Source: Streptomyces sp. LaPpAH-108
GTDB taxonomy: Bacteria; Actinomycetota; Actinomycetes; Streptomycetales; Streptomycetaceae
Direction of reading: 5' to 3'
DNA length: 64,000 nt
Assembly (NCBI RefSeq): GCF_000373625.1
Contig: NZ_KB891995.1
Span: forward strand, 372,001-436,000
Shown here one piece after another: positions 42,283-50,698 of this stretch. The notes beneath the pieces are model-generated. The model ran no database searches and was not told the origin of the DNA. It saw only the letters and a list, made by a program, of their open reading frames with translations. The position numbers and the translations under genes are program-made. Every line of letters starts with the position of its first letter. The stretch's first letter is position 1.

Positions 42283-43545
42283 GTGGGGGCGGCTGACGAG
42301 ATCGCCGAATTCGCCGCGCTGTTACGCGACTTGAAGCAGCGGTCCGGGCTGAGCTACGAAGCCCTCGCGAAGCGCGCGCACATGAGTACGTCGACGCTGC
42401 ACCGGTACTGCAAGGGGGAGGGCGTACCCGCCGACTACGCCGCCCTCTCCCGCTTCGCCCACCTGTGCAAGGCCACCCCCGAGGAACTGGTCGAGCTGCA
42501 CCGGCGGTGGGTGCTGGCGGACGCGGCGCGGGAGCGGGGGCGGAAACCTGCGGTGGAGCCGGTAGCTGACCCGACGGGCGAGCCCGGGAACACCCCTGTG
42601 CCCGTAGCCGACCCGTCCCCGGAGGAACACCCGTCCCCGGAACAACAAGAGAAGGCCACCCCCAGCCCCCGTCCTGCCCGCAAACGCTGGATCCCGATCG
42701 CGGCGGCCGTAGCCGTCGTGATCGCCGTGTCCACCGCACTCGTACTCGACCCGAAGGACTGGGGAACGAAGCCGACGGCGCACGGCCGACCGACCGGCAC
42801 CACGACCTCCGCCCCTCAGCCGACCCCCACACCCCACCCCTCGGCATCGCCGTCCCAACGACCGACCGACTCCAGGCCCCCCGCTCCCACCACCCCCGCC
42901 CCCAAGCCACCCACCCACCCCACCGACCCCCCGCACAACGACGCCGTCCCTCTCACGGTCAGCACCCGTACCTACGGCTGGGACGACCCCCAGTGCGAGG
43001 CGAAGTACCTGATCAACCGGCCCCCCGACCAGGTCGCACCCCCGGTGATGGGCCAGGACGTACCGGGCTGGGTCGCGGCGCACGGCGCCATCGCCGCCGA
43101 CGAACAGCGGGTCGCGCTCACCGTCCAGGGCACCGGAGACGAGACCGTCGTCATCGAGTCGATGCACGTCGTCGTGGTCGACTCCAGCACCCCGCCCGCC
43201 TGGAACGCGTACCTGGGCTCGTCAGGCTGCGGCGGAGGCGTGGAGACGCGGTCCTTCGCCACGGACCTCGACGCCGGCCACCCCGTCATCGTCCCGAAGG
43301 CCGGCCAGCGCGGCTTCCCCTACAAGGTCAGCCAGTCCGACCCCGAGGTCCTGTACATCACCGCGGGCGCCGACTCCCACGACGTGCGGTGGTACGTCGA
43401 CCTCCAGTGGAACAGCGGTGGCCGCCAGGGCACCCTCCGCATCAGCGACCACGGCACCCCTTTTCGCACCACCGGCAGCCACGGCCGCCCGACGTACGAG
43501 TTCCCGGTCGGCGGCACCCACTGGTACCGGGTCGCCGAGAACTGA
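42283..43545 (+). CDS. membrane-tethered HTH regulator with external domain and a TTA codon
   Basis: A 420-aa protein starting at GTG 42283. The XRE-type HTH at residues 5-70 contains SYEALAKRAHMSTSTLHRYC. A charged, Pro-rich linker leads to one membrane span near 137-156 (IPIAAAVAVVIAVSTALVL), then a long Thr/Pro-rich stalk. A 170-residue outer domain follows (SGCGGGVETRSFATDLD, SHDVRWYVDLQWNSGG, GGTHWYRV). This is a one-component transmembrane regulator. Codon 14 (42322-42324) is TTA, the rare leucine codon that needs bldA tRNA, so expression may be limited to late growth. The last 15 bp with the stop are tandemly duplicated. Confidence 0.82.
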   Translation: MGAADEIAEFAALLRDLKQRSGLSYEALAKRAHMSTSTLHRYCKGEGVPADYAALSRFAHLCKATPEELVELHRRWVLADAARERGRKPAVEPVADPTGEPGNTPVPVADPSPEEHPSPEQQEKATPSPRPARKRWIPIAAAVAVVIAVSTALVLDPKDWGTKPTAHGRPTGTTTSAPQPTPTPHPSASPSQRPTDSRPPAPTTPAPKPPTHPTDPPHNDAVPLTVSTRTYGWDDPQCEAKYLINRPPDQVAPPVMGQDVPGWVAAHGAIAADEQRVALTVQGTGDETVVIESMHVVVVDSSTPPAWNAYLGSSGCGGGVETRSFATDLDAGHPVIVPKAGQRGFPYKVSQSDPEVLYITAGADSHDVRWYVDLQWNSGGRQGTLRISDHGTPFRTTGSHGRPTYEFPVGGTHWYRVAEN

Positions 43546-43666
43546 CGCGCCGAGAACTGACGTATAGAAAACCGGCGTTGAGGGTGGCACTGCCAGTGGC
43601 AGTCTCCCCGGTGCTGCCGTCAAGGAGGACCTGGCCGGTCCGAGCCCCACCCCGGAGCCTGGGGCC

Positions 43667-45148
43667 ATGACCACCGCAGACGGCACCACAAGCACCACCA
43701 ACACCACAGGCACCACCAGCACCCAAGGCACCACCAGCCCCACCAGCGCCACAGGCACCCCAGCACCCCGCATGCCCGCCCGCCAAGTCACCGCCCTGAT
43801 AGTCCTCCTGGCGTCCCAGTTCATGATGGCCGCCGACTTCTCCGTACTGAACGTCGCGCTCCCCGAAGTCGGCACCGCCCTCGGCTTCTCCACCGGCGCC
43901 CTGCAGTGGATCACCACGACGTTCGCCCTGTGCGCCGCCGGATGCACCCTGGTCCTCGGGCGGGTGGGCGACCACCTGGGACGCCGACGCGTCTTCACCG
44001 TCGGCATGGCCGTACTCGCCGTCTCCTCCCTGGTCGGCGGGGTCGCGGAGTCCGCCACGACGCTGCTGGTCGCCCGTACGCTGCAGGGCCTGGCCACCGC
44101 CGCCGTCACCCCCGCCGCGCTCGCCCTGCTCACCACCGCCTTCACCGAGCCGTCCCTGCGCACCCGCGCGCTCGGCCTGAACAGCGTGATGATGAGTTCC
44201 GGCTTCAGCGTCGGCGCCGTCCTCGGCGGGTTCCTCACGGACGTGTTCTCCTGGCGCTGGGCGTTCTTCATCAACATCCCGGTGGCCCTCGCGGCGATCC
44301 TGGTCGTACCGCTGGTCGTCGACGAGAGCAGGGCCGAGCGGCGCGCCCGGATCGACCTGCCCGGCGCCGTCCTCGTCACCCTCGGCCTGTTCACCGGGAT
44401 CTACGGCGTGACCCGCGTCGGCGAGGAGGGCTTCGACCTGGTCGCGGGCGTCGCGCTGCTCGCCGCCGCCGTACTCCTGGGCGCCTTCTGGGCGGTGGAG
44501 AGCCGTACCGCCGACGCCCTGGTGCCGGTGCGGGTGCTGCGGAAGCCCGACCTCGCCTTCGGCAACCTGGCCGCCCTGTTCATCTTCGGCGGCGAGACCG
44601 CGCTGATCTTCTTCACCGGCCTCTACGTCCAGGACGTGCTCGGACTGTCGTCCCTCGTCGCCGGACTGGTCCTGCTCGGCATCGGCCTGGGCCAGATCAT
44701 CGCCGGTACGGTCGGCCCGCGCCTCCTCCAGCGCGTGCCCCCGCGCACCCTGCTCGGCCTCTCCCTCTTCCTCCAGGGCGCGTTCATGCTGCCCGTGCTG
44801 TGGGCCACCGCCGACTCGCGCTGGCTGATCCCGCTGATCGCCACGCAGTTCGTGAACGCCTTCTTCTCCATGACGGCGGCCCTGTCCTTCATGGTCATCG
44901 CCACCTCCTCCGTCGGCTCCGACCTGCAGGGCATGGCGACCGGCATGGCCACCCAGAGCCAGCAGACCGGCATCGCGATCGGCATCCCGCTGATCAGCGC
45001 GGTGTTCGCGGGGGTCGTCGGAAGCGGGACGGTGACGGCCGCGGAGGAGCTGAGCGGCATCCGTACGGCGGTGGGGGTGGCGGGAGGCTGCCAGGTGGCC
45101 GCGGGCCTGCTGCTGTGGAGGGCGCTGCGGAGCAGGACGCTCTCCTGA
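43667..45148 (+). CDS. MFS drug exporter, DHA2 (14-span) type
   Basis: A 493-aa transporter of the EmrB/QacA type with 14 predicted spans after a Thr/Gly-rich N-terminal tail of about 35 residues. Conserved blocks are MMAADFSVLNVALPEVGTAL, GRVGDHLGRRRVFTVG (motif A) and VARTLQGLATAAVTPAALAL, plus GLNSVMMSSGFSVGAVLGGF (motif C-like). It likely uses proton motive force to export small hydrophobic compounds. A MmyB-type regulator gene follows after 26 bp on the same strand, probably controlling it. Confidence 0.9.
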   Translation: MTTADGTTSTTNTTGTTSTQGTTSPTSATGTPAPRMPARQVTALIVLLASQFMMAADFSVLNVALPEVGTALGFSTGALQWITTTFALCAAGCTLVLGRVGDHLGRRRVFTVGMAVLAVSSLVGGVAESATTLLVARTLQGLATAAVTPAALALLTTAFTEPSLRTRALGLNSVMMSSGFSVGAVLGGFLTDVFSWRWAFFINIPVALAAILVVPLVVDESRAERRARIDLPGAVLVTLGLFTGIYGVTRVGEEGFDLVAGVALLAAAVLLGAFWAVESRTADALVPVRVLRKPDLAFGNLAALFIFGGETALIFFTGLYVQDVLGLSSLVAGLVLLGIGLGQIIAGTVGPRLLQRVPPRTLLGLSLFLQGAFMLPVLWATADSRWLIPLIATQFVNAFFSMTAALSFMVIATSSVGSDLQGMATGMATQSQQTGIAIGIPLISAVFAGVVGSGTVTAAEELSGIRTAVGVAGGCQVAAGLLLWRALRSRTLS

Positions 45149-45174
45149 TCGGCCGGGACTTCATAATCGGGGGG

Positions 45175-46035
45175 ATGGAGCAGATCGTGAACACGGACCT
45201 GGGCGGCTATCTCCGGCAGATGCGCGAGCGGGTACGGCCCGAGCAGACGGGCCTCCAGACCTTCGGTTCCCGGCGGGTTCCGGGGCTACGACGCGAGGAG
45301 GTGGCCACGCTCGCCGGGGTGAGCCAGACGTACTACACCCGCCTGGAACAGTCCCAGACCGCCCACGCCTCCCCACAGGTCCTGCTCTCCCTCGCCCGCG
45401 CCCTCCGACTGAGCCCCGACGAACGGGACTACCTGCTGAAGATCGGCACCCCGCTCCAGAACCCCCAGGAACGAGCGCCCGGCGGCGACCAGGTCAGCCC
45501 CGCCACGCGCATGCTGGTGAAGTCACTGGGCAACGTGGCGGCAGCCGTCCTGAACCACCGCTGCGACATCCTCAGCTGGAACCCCCTCTACCACCGCCTC
45601 CTCGCCCCCCACCTCGACTTCACCGCCCCCGACCACCCCGCCCAGCGGCCCAACGTCATCAAGCTGAACTTCCTCGACGCCACCGTCCGCTCCCTCTACG
45701 CGGACTGGCCCGCCGAGTCGGAAGCCAACGTCACCTACCTCCGCTTCCTCTCCGGCAACCACCGCCACGACCCCCAACTCGCGGAACTCATCGGCGAACT
45801 GACCATCCACAGCGAGGAATTCACCTCCCTGTGGTGCCGCCAACGAGTCTCCAGCTGCATCGAGGGCACCAAACTCCTCACCCACCCGACCGCAGGCACC
45901 CTGGAACTCCTCTACCAATCCGCCCACCTCCAGGACGGCAACATCCTGAAGCTCTACTACGCCGAACCGAACTCACCCCACGAGACGGCCCTCCAACTGC
46001 TGACGACCGACGACGACCGATCCTCAGGCCGCTGA
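45175..46035 (+). CDS. MmyB-like HTH transcriptional regulator
   Basis: A 286-aa regulator. The N-terminal HTH contains GSRRVPGLRREEVATLAGVSQTYYTRLEQ, the hallmark of MmyB-type proteins. The C-terminal about 170 residues form the PAS-like MmyB ligand-binding domain (AAAVLNHRCDILSWNPLYHRLL, HSEEFTSLWCRQRV, KLLTHPTAGTLELLYQS), a family thought to bind fatty-acid-like ligands. The start may be ATG 45175 or GTG 45187; the latter has GGAG six bases upstream. It is encoded 26 bp after the MFS exporter. Confidence 0.9.
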   Translation: MEQIVNTDLGGYLRQMRERVRPEQTGLQTFGSRRVPGLRREEVATLAGVSQTYYTRLEQSQTAHASPQVLLSLARALRLSPDERDYLLKIGTPLQNPQERAPGGDQVSPATRMLVKSLGNVAAAVLNHRCDILSWNPLYHRLLAPHLDFTAPDHPAQRPNVIKLNFLDATVRSLYADWPAESEANVTYLRFLSGNHRHDPQLAELIGELTIHSEEFTSLWCRQRVSSCIEGTKLLTHPTAGTLELLYQSAHLQDGNILKLYYAEPNSPHETALQLLTTDDDRSSGR

Positions 46036-46051
46036 CCTGGGAGAGCGGAGT

Positions 46052-46783
46052 TCACGACCTCGGCAGTCCGTCCAGTGGCAGGCTCTTGACAACCTCCCAC
46101 CGGTAACTCCGCCCCTCGCGCCGCAGCTCCACCAACTGCACCTCCCGGACGTGCAGGTCGACCGGGGGAAGGTCGCGCAGTGCGGTGACGGACTCGATCA
46201 CCGGGGCGGCGAGGCGTGGGCGGTTGTTGTAGGCCAGGCTCAGGTGCGGGCGGAACAGGGCGGTCGGCTTCTGGGGGGTGAGGTCCCGCGACGTCATGGC
46301 TTCGCCGAGTGCCGCGTGCAGTGCCAGTACCGGGAGCCATGGTGCGACCGTCAGGCGTACGGCTCCCCGAGAGCCCGCGAGCGGGACGGCGCGCAGGCGG
46401 AAGGCCGTCGGGAGGAGAGGGAGCGCCGCGGTGATGACGTCGTCGAGGAGGCCGGGTGGGAGCGCCCCGGCCGGGCCGACGCGCGTGAGGGTGATGTGCA
46501 GTCCGTCGGCGGGCACCGGGTCCAGGCCGAGCGGAGCGAGATGCCGCTGGCAGCGACGGGCGAGATCGGCCAGCGCGGGGCTGTCGGGAAAGGTGAGCAT
46601 CCAGTAGTACGACCGTGTCCGCGCCGTCCAGCCGGGCCGGTCCCAGTGATCGACCATGGTCTCCACGGCGTCGAAGGCCGCCTGGTCGTGCGCCGTGATC
46701 ACCGCCGGGTCGCGCAGGTCGGTCGGCGGCCGGGCGGGGAAGGCGGCGGGATCGGGGCTGAGCGGTATGTGCGGCCAGGGCAC
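46052..46783 (-). CDS. 2'-5' RNA ligase / 2H phosphoesterase superfamily protein
   Basis: A 243-aa protein with two HxTx-type motifs, HITLTR (about residue 95) and HLSLAYN (about 180), that form the active site of 2H phosphoesterases. These act on 2',3'-cyclic phosphate ends or 2'-5' linked RNA. The substrate here is unknown. The GTG at 46783 is chosen because GGAG lies eight bases upstream; an ATG at 46843 is in frame. It converges with the regulator gene, with 16 bp between stops. Confidence 0.82.
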   Translation of the reverse strand: MPWPHIPLSPDPAAFPARPPTDLRDPAVITAHDQAAFDAVETMVDHWDRPGWTARTRSYYWMLTFPDSPALADLARRCQRHLAPLGLDPVPADGLHITLTRVGPAGALPPGLLDDVITAALPLLPTAFRLRAVPLAGSRGAVRLTVAPWLPVLALHAALGEAMTSRDLTPQKPTALFRPHLSLAYNNRPRLAAPVIESVTALRDLPPVDLHVREVQLVELRREGRSYRWEVVKSLPLDGLPRS

Positions 46784-46874
46784 CCGGGCGACTCCTTCAC
46801 GATCCCCCTGCCGCGGCAGGGGGAGCTGACAGCCGAACAACAAGAAAGGCCCCGGTCGATGACCTGGGCCTTCA

Positions 46875-46948
46875 TGGAGCGGGTGACGAGAATCGAACTC
46901 GCGCTCTCAGCTTGGGAAGCTGATGTTCTACCATTAAACTACACCCGC
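46875..46948 (-). tRNA. tRNA-Gly (anticodon CCC)
   Basis: The minus strand reads GCGGGTG at the 5' end and CACCCGC at the 3' end, plus discriminator T and an encoded CCA. The anticodon stem TCAGC/GCTGA encloses the loop TTCCCAA (anticodon CCC), and the T arm contains GTTCGATTC. The length is 74 nt including CCA. It reads GGG codons. Confidence 0.95.
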
Positions 46949-47219
46949 GTAAGACGGACATATTGAGCAAATCGCCCCGATGTCCGAACGCTCGCTCACT
47001 GTACCCCATCCCCCGCCCCGGCCGCCCGGACCCCCGCGTGTCGGGGGTGTATCGCGGTACGGGGGTGCGGAGTTGGGGCGTACGGTGGGGGCTTCGGAGA
47101 GGGCTCGGGTGAGGGCGGAGTGCCGCCTGGAGGGGCTTCCCGGTCATCCCGTAATGTGGCTTTTGTCGTCGGGGTTGATGGCCCGACGAGGCTCCTGGGG
47201 AAGGGACTTGAGGGACTTG

Positions 47220-47378
47220 ATGGAACGCACCGTCGTCCGCTGCGTGGACGGCCACGTCTTCAGCACCGCTTCGTTCCCGATGCAGCAGGCCGAGCGGCTC
47301 GGCCCCGGCCGGCTCCTGCGGTGCCCGCGGTGCGCCCGGCTCCGCAGCGTCGTACCGGTCACGCTCGAGAAGCGGTAG
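47220..47378 (+). CDS. conserved 52-aa Cys-containing protein
   Basis: A short protein (MERTVVRCVDGHVFSTASFP...) with cysteine/histidine pairs C8/H12 and C-x2-C (RCPRCARLR), suited to one zinc site. Its sequence, including the FSTASFP block, is of a type I associate with Streptomyces genomes beside dcd and a tRNA-Gly gene. GAGGG lies upstream of the ATG. Function unknown. It is followed by a strong hairpin at 47429. Confidence 0.8.
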   Translation: MERTVVRCVDGHVFSTASFPMQQAERLGPGRLLRCPRCARLRSVVPVTLEKR

Positions 47379-47428
47379 TAGCAAGCGGTAGTAAGCAGCA
47401 ACCGCGGTAACAACAGAACAGGCATCTG

Positions 47429-47460
47429 CGCGGCCGTCTCCACCCCCGGAGACGGCCGCG
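47429..47460. terminator. 13-bp perfect hairpin
   Basis: CGCGGCCGTCTCC, the loop ACCCCC, then GGAGACGGCCGCG. It separates the small protein from dcd. Confidence 0.82.
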
Positions 47461-47542
47461 TTGCGTAGCCGCCCGGATACGCCCCCGTACACGCCCCCGC
47501 CACGATTGTCCGCCCTCCGCACCCCTTGCGTATCCTCGGGAC

Positions 47543-48118
47543 GTGCTTCTCTCAGACAAGGACATCCGGGCCGAGATCGACGCCGGACGGGTGCGGATCG
47601 ATCCCTACGACGAATCCATGGTGCAGCCGTCCAGCATCGACGTGCGCCTTGACCGCTACTTCCGGGTGTTCGAGAACCACCGGTACCCCCACATCGACCC
47701 CTCCGTCGAGCAGACCGACCTGACCCGGCTGGTCGAGCCCGAGGGGGACGAGCCCTTCATCCTGCACCCCGGTGAGTTCGTGCTGGCCAGCACGTACGAG
47801 GTCATCACGCTCCCCGACGACCTGGCCTCCCGCCTGGAGGGCAAGAGCTCGCTCGGCCGCCTGGGCCTGGTCACGCACTCCACCGCCGGGTTCATCGACC
47901 CGGGCTTCAGCGGCCATGTGACCCTGGAGCTGTCCAACCTCGCCACCCTGCCGATCAAGCTCTGGCCCGGCATGAAGATCGGCCAGCTCTGCATGTTCCG
48001 GCTCAGCTCGCCCGCCGAGCACCCCTACGGCAGCGAGCGCTACGGCTCCCGGTACCAGGGCCAGCGCGGCCCGACCGCCTCCCGCTCCTATCTGAACTTC
48101 CACCGGACCCAGGTGTGA
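47543..48118 (+). CDS. dcd: dCTP deaminase
   Basis: A 191-aa enzyme converting dCTP to dUTP (or dUMP in the bifunctional form) for dTTP synthesis. Characteristic blocks are MLLSDKDIRAEIDAG, QPSSIDVRLDRYFRVF, EGKSSLGRLGLVTHSTAGFIDPGF (with the catalytic Glu downstream in GHVTLELSN) and YQGQRGPTASRSYLNF. The length is typical. The GTG start has no clear Shine-Dalgarno, and a TATCCT element lies six bases before it, so the message may be leaderless. It overlaps the next gene by 4 bp. Confidence 0.96.
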   Translation: MLLSDKDIRAEIDAGRVRIDPYDESMVQPSSIDVRLDRYFRVFENHRYPHIDPSVEQTDLTRLVEPEGDEPFILHPGEFVLASTYEVITLPDDLASRLEGKSSLGRLGLVTHSTAGFIDPGFSGHVTLELSNLATLPIKLWPGMKIGQLCMFRLSSPAEHPYGSERYGSRYQGQRGPTASRSYLNFHRTQV

Positions 48119-48630
48119 GCATGAGCGGCATACGGGAGAACCTGACCTACGAGCGCTTCGGCGAGGCCGTCCGCGAGCTGGCGCAGACCATCGCGGACGA
48201 CGGCTACGAGCCGGACATCGTGCTGAGCATCGCCCGCGGCGGCGTCTTCGTGGCCGGTGGCCTCGCCTACGCCCTGGAGTGCAAGAACATCCACCTGGTG
48301 AACGTGGAGTTCTACACCGGCGTCGGCACCACCCTGGAGATGCCGGTCATGCTGGCGCCCGTCCCGAACGTCATCGACTTCTCCGACAAGAAGGTCCTGA
48401 TCACCGACGACGTCGCCGACACCGGCAAGACGCTCAAGCTGGTGCGGGACTTCTGCCTGGAGACCGTCGCCGAGGTCCGCACCGCCGTCGTCTACGAGAA
48501 GCCGCACTCGCTCGTGAAGTGCGAGTACGTCTGGAAGCGCACGGACGCCTGGATCAACTTCCCGTGGAGCGTGCTGCCTCCGGTGCGCAGGCAGGGTGAG
48601 CCGGTGACGCCGTCCAAGGACGCCCTCTGA
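48115..48630 (+). CDS. phosphoribosyltransferase
   Basis: A 171-aa type I PRTase. The PRPP-binding loop is VLITDDVADTGKTL, with the upstream strand IVLSIARGGVFVAGGLAYAL. The nucleobase is not defined by the sequence; related actinobacterial proteins beside dcd are annotated as hypoxanthine/xanthine-type. GTG 48115 overlaps the dcd stop; ATG 48121 is an alternative. The coupling suggests a shared role in nucleotide salvage. Confidence 0.9.
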   Translation: MSMSGIRENLTYERFGEAVRELAQTIADDGYEPDIVLSIARGGVFVAGGLAYALECKNIHLVNVEFYTGVGTTLEMPVMLAPVPNVIDFSDKKVLITDDVADTGKTLKLVRDFCLETVAEVRTAVVYEKPHSLVKCEYVWKRTDAWINFPWSVLPPVRRQGEPVTPSKDAL

Positions 48631-48685
48631 TCTCGGCCGAGGACCGTCGGCCGTCCGAGGACCGCGTCGCCCGCATGCGCCTCGG

Positions 48686-49471
48686 TCAGGCGCGGCGCAC
48701 CTTCACGCCGTTCGCCTCGAAGTCGTAGACGCTGTTGTTGATGCGCAGGCCGTCCACCGCGCCGGTCCACAGGTAGTCGCGGCCCTTGCCGACGGCCGCC
48801 GTGTAGATGACCGGTGCCGCGCCGCCGTCGTTCAGCGACGCCTTGACCTGCGCGAACGTGCAGGGGGCGGCCTGGGTGCAGGCGGTCTCGCCGCCCGTCA
48901 GGTACCAGGTGCCGGTGGTGGTGGCGTCCAGGTAGCCGCTCCAGCGGTCGGTCGTGGTGACCGGCCCGGGCACCCACACCAGCGTGGAGTACGTGTCACC
49001 AGGGTGGGCGGCGACGTTCGGGTTGATCTCGAACTTGATGTTGGGCAGGTTCCGGGGACCGCCGTACGAGACGTTCTCGCCGGTCTGGAAGACGCGGAAG
49101 CCGACCTGGGTGAGGCCGAGCACCGGCTTGCCGTAGAAGTCGACCTCGTTGCCGAAGTCCACCTTCTCGCTGGGCGGCGTCAGCGAGGTGGAACGGTCCG
49201 CCACCTCGATGCCGAGGCTGCCGGTGCCGAAGGGCGGGCGGGCGGCGGCGCCGGTGACGCCGAACGACCCGTAGGGGCCCTCCCGCAGCGCGGCCACCGG
49301 CGAGCCGATGGTGTTGCGGGTGATGACACCCCAGTGGTCCGCGCTGGTTCCGCCCCCGGTGCCACCGGCGGCCGTGGCCGGTACCTGGAGGGCCGTCGCG
49401 GCGAGGGCGGACAGTGCGGCGATCGTGAGCGCCTTTGCGCGGCTCACGCCAAAGCGAGCTTTCACACTCAC
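48686..49471 (-). CDS. secreted hypothetical protein
   Basis: A 261-aa exported protein with a signal peptide (SVKARFGVSRAKALTIAALS, hydrophobic core, cut near ATAA-GG at about 36). The mature part is rich in Gly, Thr and aromatic residues and appears all-beta. Its one cysteine pair is in ETACTQAAPCTF. It may be an extracellular binding or enzyme-associated protein; no catalytic motif is recognised. GTG 49471 or 49465 can start it. Confidence 0.75.
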   Translation of the reverse strand: MSVKARFGVSRAKALTIAALSALAATALQVPATAAGGTGGGTSADHWGVITRNTIGSPVAALREGPYGSFGVTGAAARPPFGTGSLGIEVADRSTSLTPPSEKVDFGNEVDFYGKPVLGLTQVGFRVFQTGENVSYGGPRNLPNIKFEINPNVAAHPGDTYSTLVWVPGPVTTTDRWSGYLDATTTGTWYLTGGETACTQAAPCTFAQVKASLNDGGAAPVIYTAAVGKGRDYLWTGAVDGLRINNSVYDFEANGVKVRRA

Positions 49472-49499
49472 TCCCTGATTCGTCTCGAAGAAGAGGCAC

Positions 49500-49521
49500 G
49501 CGCCGGCTCCTCGGCCGGCGC
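49500..49521. terminator. GC hairpin between the Yip1-type gene and the secreted protein gene
   Basis: GCGCCGG, an 8-nt loop, then CCGGCGC. It lies downstream of the Yip1-type gene and upstream of the secreted protein on the same strand. The arms are only 7 bp. Confidence 0.45.
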
Positions 49522-49625
49522 GGCGTTCTCAACGTATCGGGAGATAAAGGGACATATGGGATCTACATATGCCGTACGGGTGTATGTCGTACGGGTGTTT
49601 TTCGAGCGCGTGTCCGCGTGTCGAA

Positions 49626-50573
49626 CTAGAACGTGCCGAGCTTCACGATCGACAGCAGCGCGATCAGCTGGATCGCGGACGCGCCCAGCGCCTTCGGCCA
49701 CGGCAGGTCGTGGGAGCGGGAGACCATCAGCGTGAGCAGGACGCCCGCGCCGAGCCAGGTCGCCCAGCCGATCGCCTGGACGAAGCCCGCGTCGCCGCCC
49801 GCGAACATCGCGAAGACCAGCCGGGGCGCGTCCGTGAGCGACATGATCAGCATGGACAGGCCGACGGTCGGCTGCCAGTTGCCGTTGCCGCCGAGCTGGC
49901 GGGCCAGGGTGTGGGTGACCACGCTCAGCACGAAGATGCTGAGCACCATCGCGACGGCGGTGACCAGCACGATCGGTATCGCGTTGGTGAGCGTCGCGCC
50001 GATGGCCTCCGCGCGGGCGCCGTCGAAGCCGAAGACGGCGAGCAGGCCGTAGAGGAAGGTGACGATGAGGGCGGGCCCCCACATCGTGTAGTCGCGCATG
50101 CGCAGGAAGGTCTGGTTCGGGGACAGGACGATCCCCTTCAGCAGCTCCTTCCAGTGCAGCGGCGGGCCGATCGGGCCCGCGGGCTCGGCGGCACCGGCGT
50201 GGTAGGTCTCGCCCTGGGTGTAGCCCGCGGCGTCGTCGACCGAGAACGCCTGGGTGTGGCCCGGGTTGTCGGCCGCGTAGGGGTCGTGCGGCGCGCGCTG
50301 CCCCGGGTGGTGGCCGCCGTCACCGAAGTACTCCGGGCCGTCGGCGGGCGGGCCCGGGTAGCCGTACGACGGGCCGCCGGGGCCCGGCTGTCCCGGCCGG
50401 GGGTACGCCTGCTGCTGCGGGTACGCCGGGCCGCCCTGCGGGTAGCCGTACGACGGTCCCTGCTGTCCGTGGCGCGGGGCGGGTCCGCCGCCGTACGACG
50501 GGCCCTGCGGCGCCTGCTGTCCCTGCGGGGAGCGATGGTCGTGGTCCCCGCGTCCGATCCTGAATCCAGCCAC
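49626..50573 (-). CDS. Yip1-family membrane protein with Gly/Pro/Tyr-rich tail
   Basis: A 315-aa protein. The first 140 residues are disordered and repeat-like (QGPSYGYPQGG, PGGPSYGYPGPP). Then comes a Yip1 domain with five spans: it begins WKELLKGIVLSPNQTFLRMRD, and the spans follow around ALIVTFLYGLLAVFGF, IPIVLVTAVAMVLSIFVLSV, VGLSMLIMSLTDAPRLV and ASAIQLIALLSIV. In bacteria the role of such proteins is unknown. The ATG at 50573 is the natural start. Confidence 0.85.
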   Translation of the reverse strand: MAGFRIGRGDHDHRSPQGQQAPQGPSYGGGPAPRHGQQGPSYGYPQGGPAYPQQQAYPRPGQPGPGGPSYGYPGPPADGPEYFGDGGHHPGQRAPHDPYAADNPGHTQAFSVDDAAGYTQGETYHAGAAEPAGPIGPPLHWKELLKGIVLSPNQTFLRMRDYTMWGPALIVTFLYGLLAVFGFDGARAEAIGATLTNAIPIVLVTAVAMVLSIFVLSVVTHTLARQLGGNGNWQPTVGLSMLIMSLTDAPRLVFAMFAGGDAGFVQAIGWATWLGAGVLLTLMVSRSHDLPWPKALGASAIQLIALLSIVKLGTF

Positions 50574-50698
50574 CCGTCGAACGTACCTGGTCCGCGCCGG
50601 TCACGGGCCGGGCCCAGGGTGCTGGACCCGGCTTTGCGGCCGACCTGTGACATCCCCTAAGGGACCGTCAGGGGTGGAACCAGGGGTGGGTCAGGGAT

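Noticed and set aside
46875..46948. tRNA-Gly with anticodon TCC
   Set aside because: Aligning the 5-bp stem TCAGC/GCTGA leaves a 7-nt loop TTCCCAA, which puts CCC at positions 34-36.
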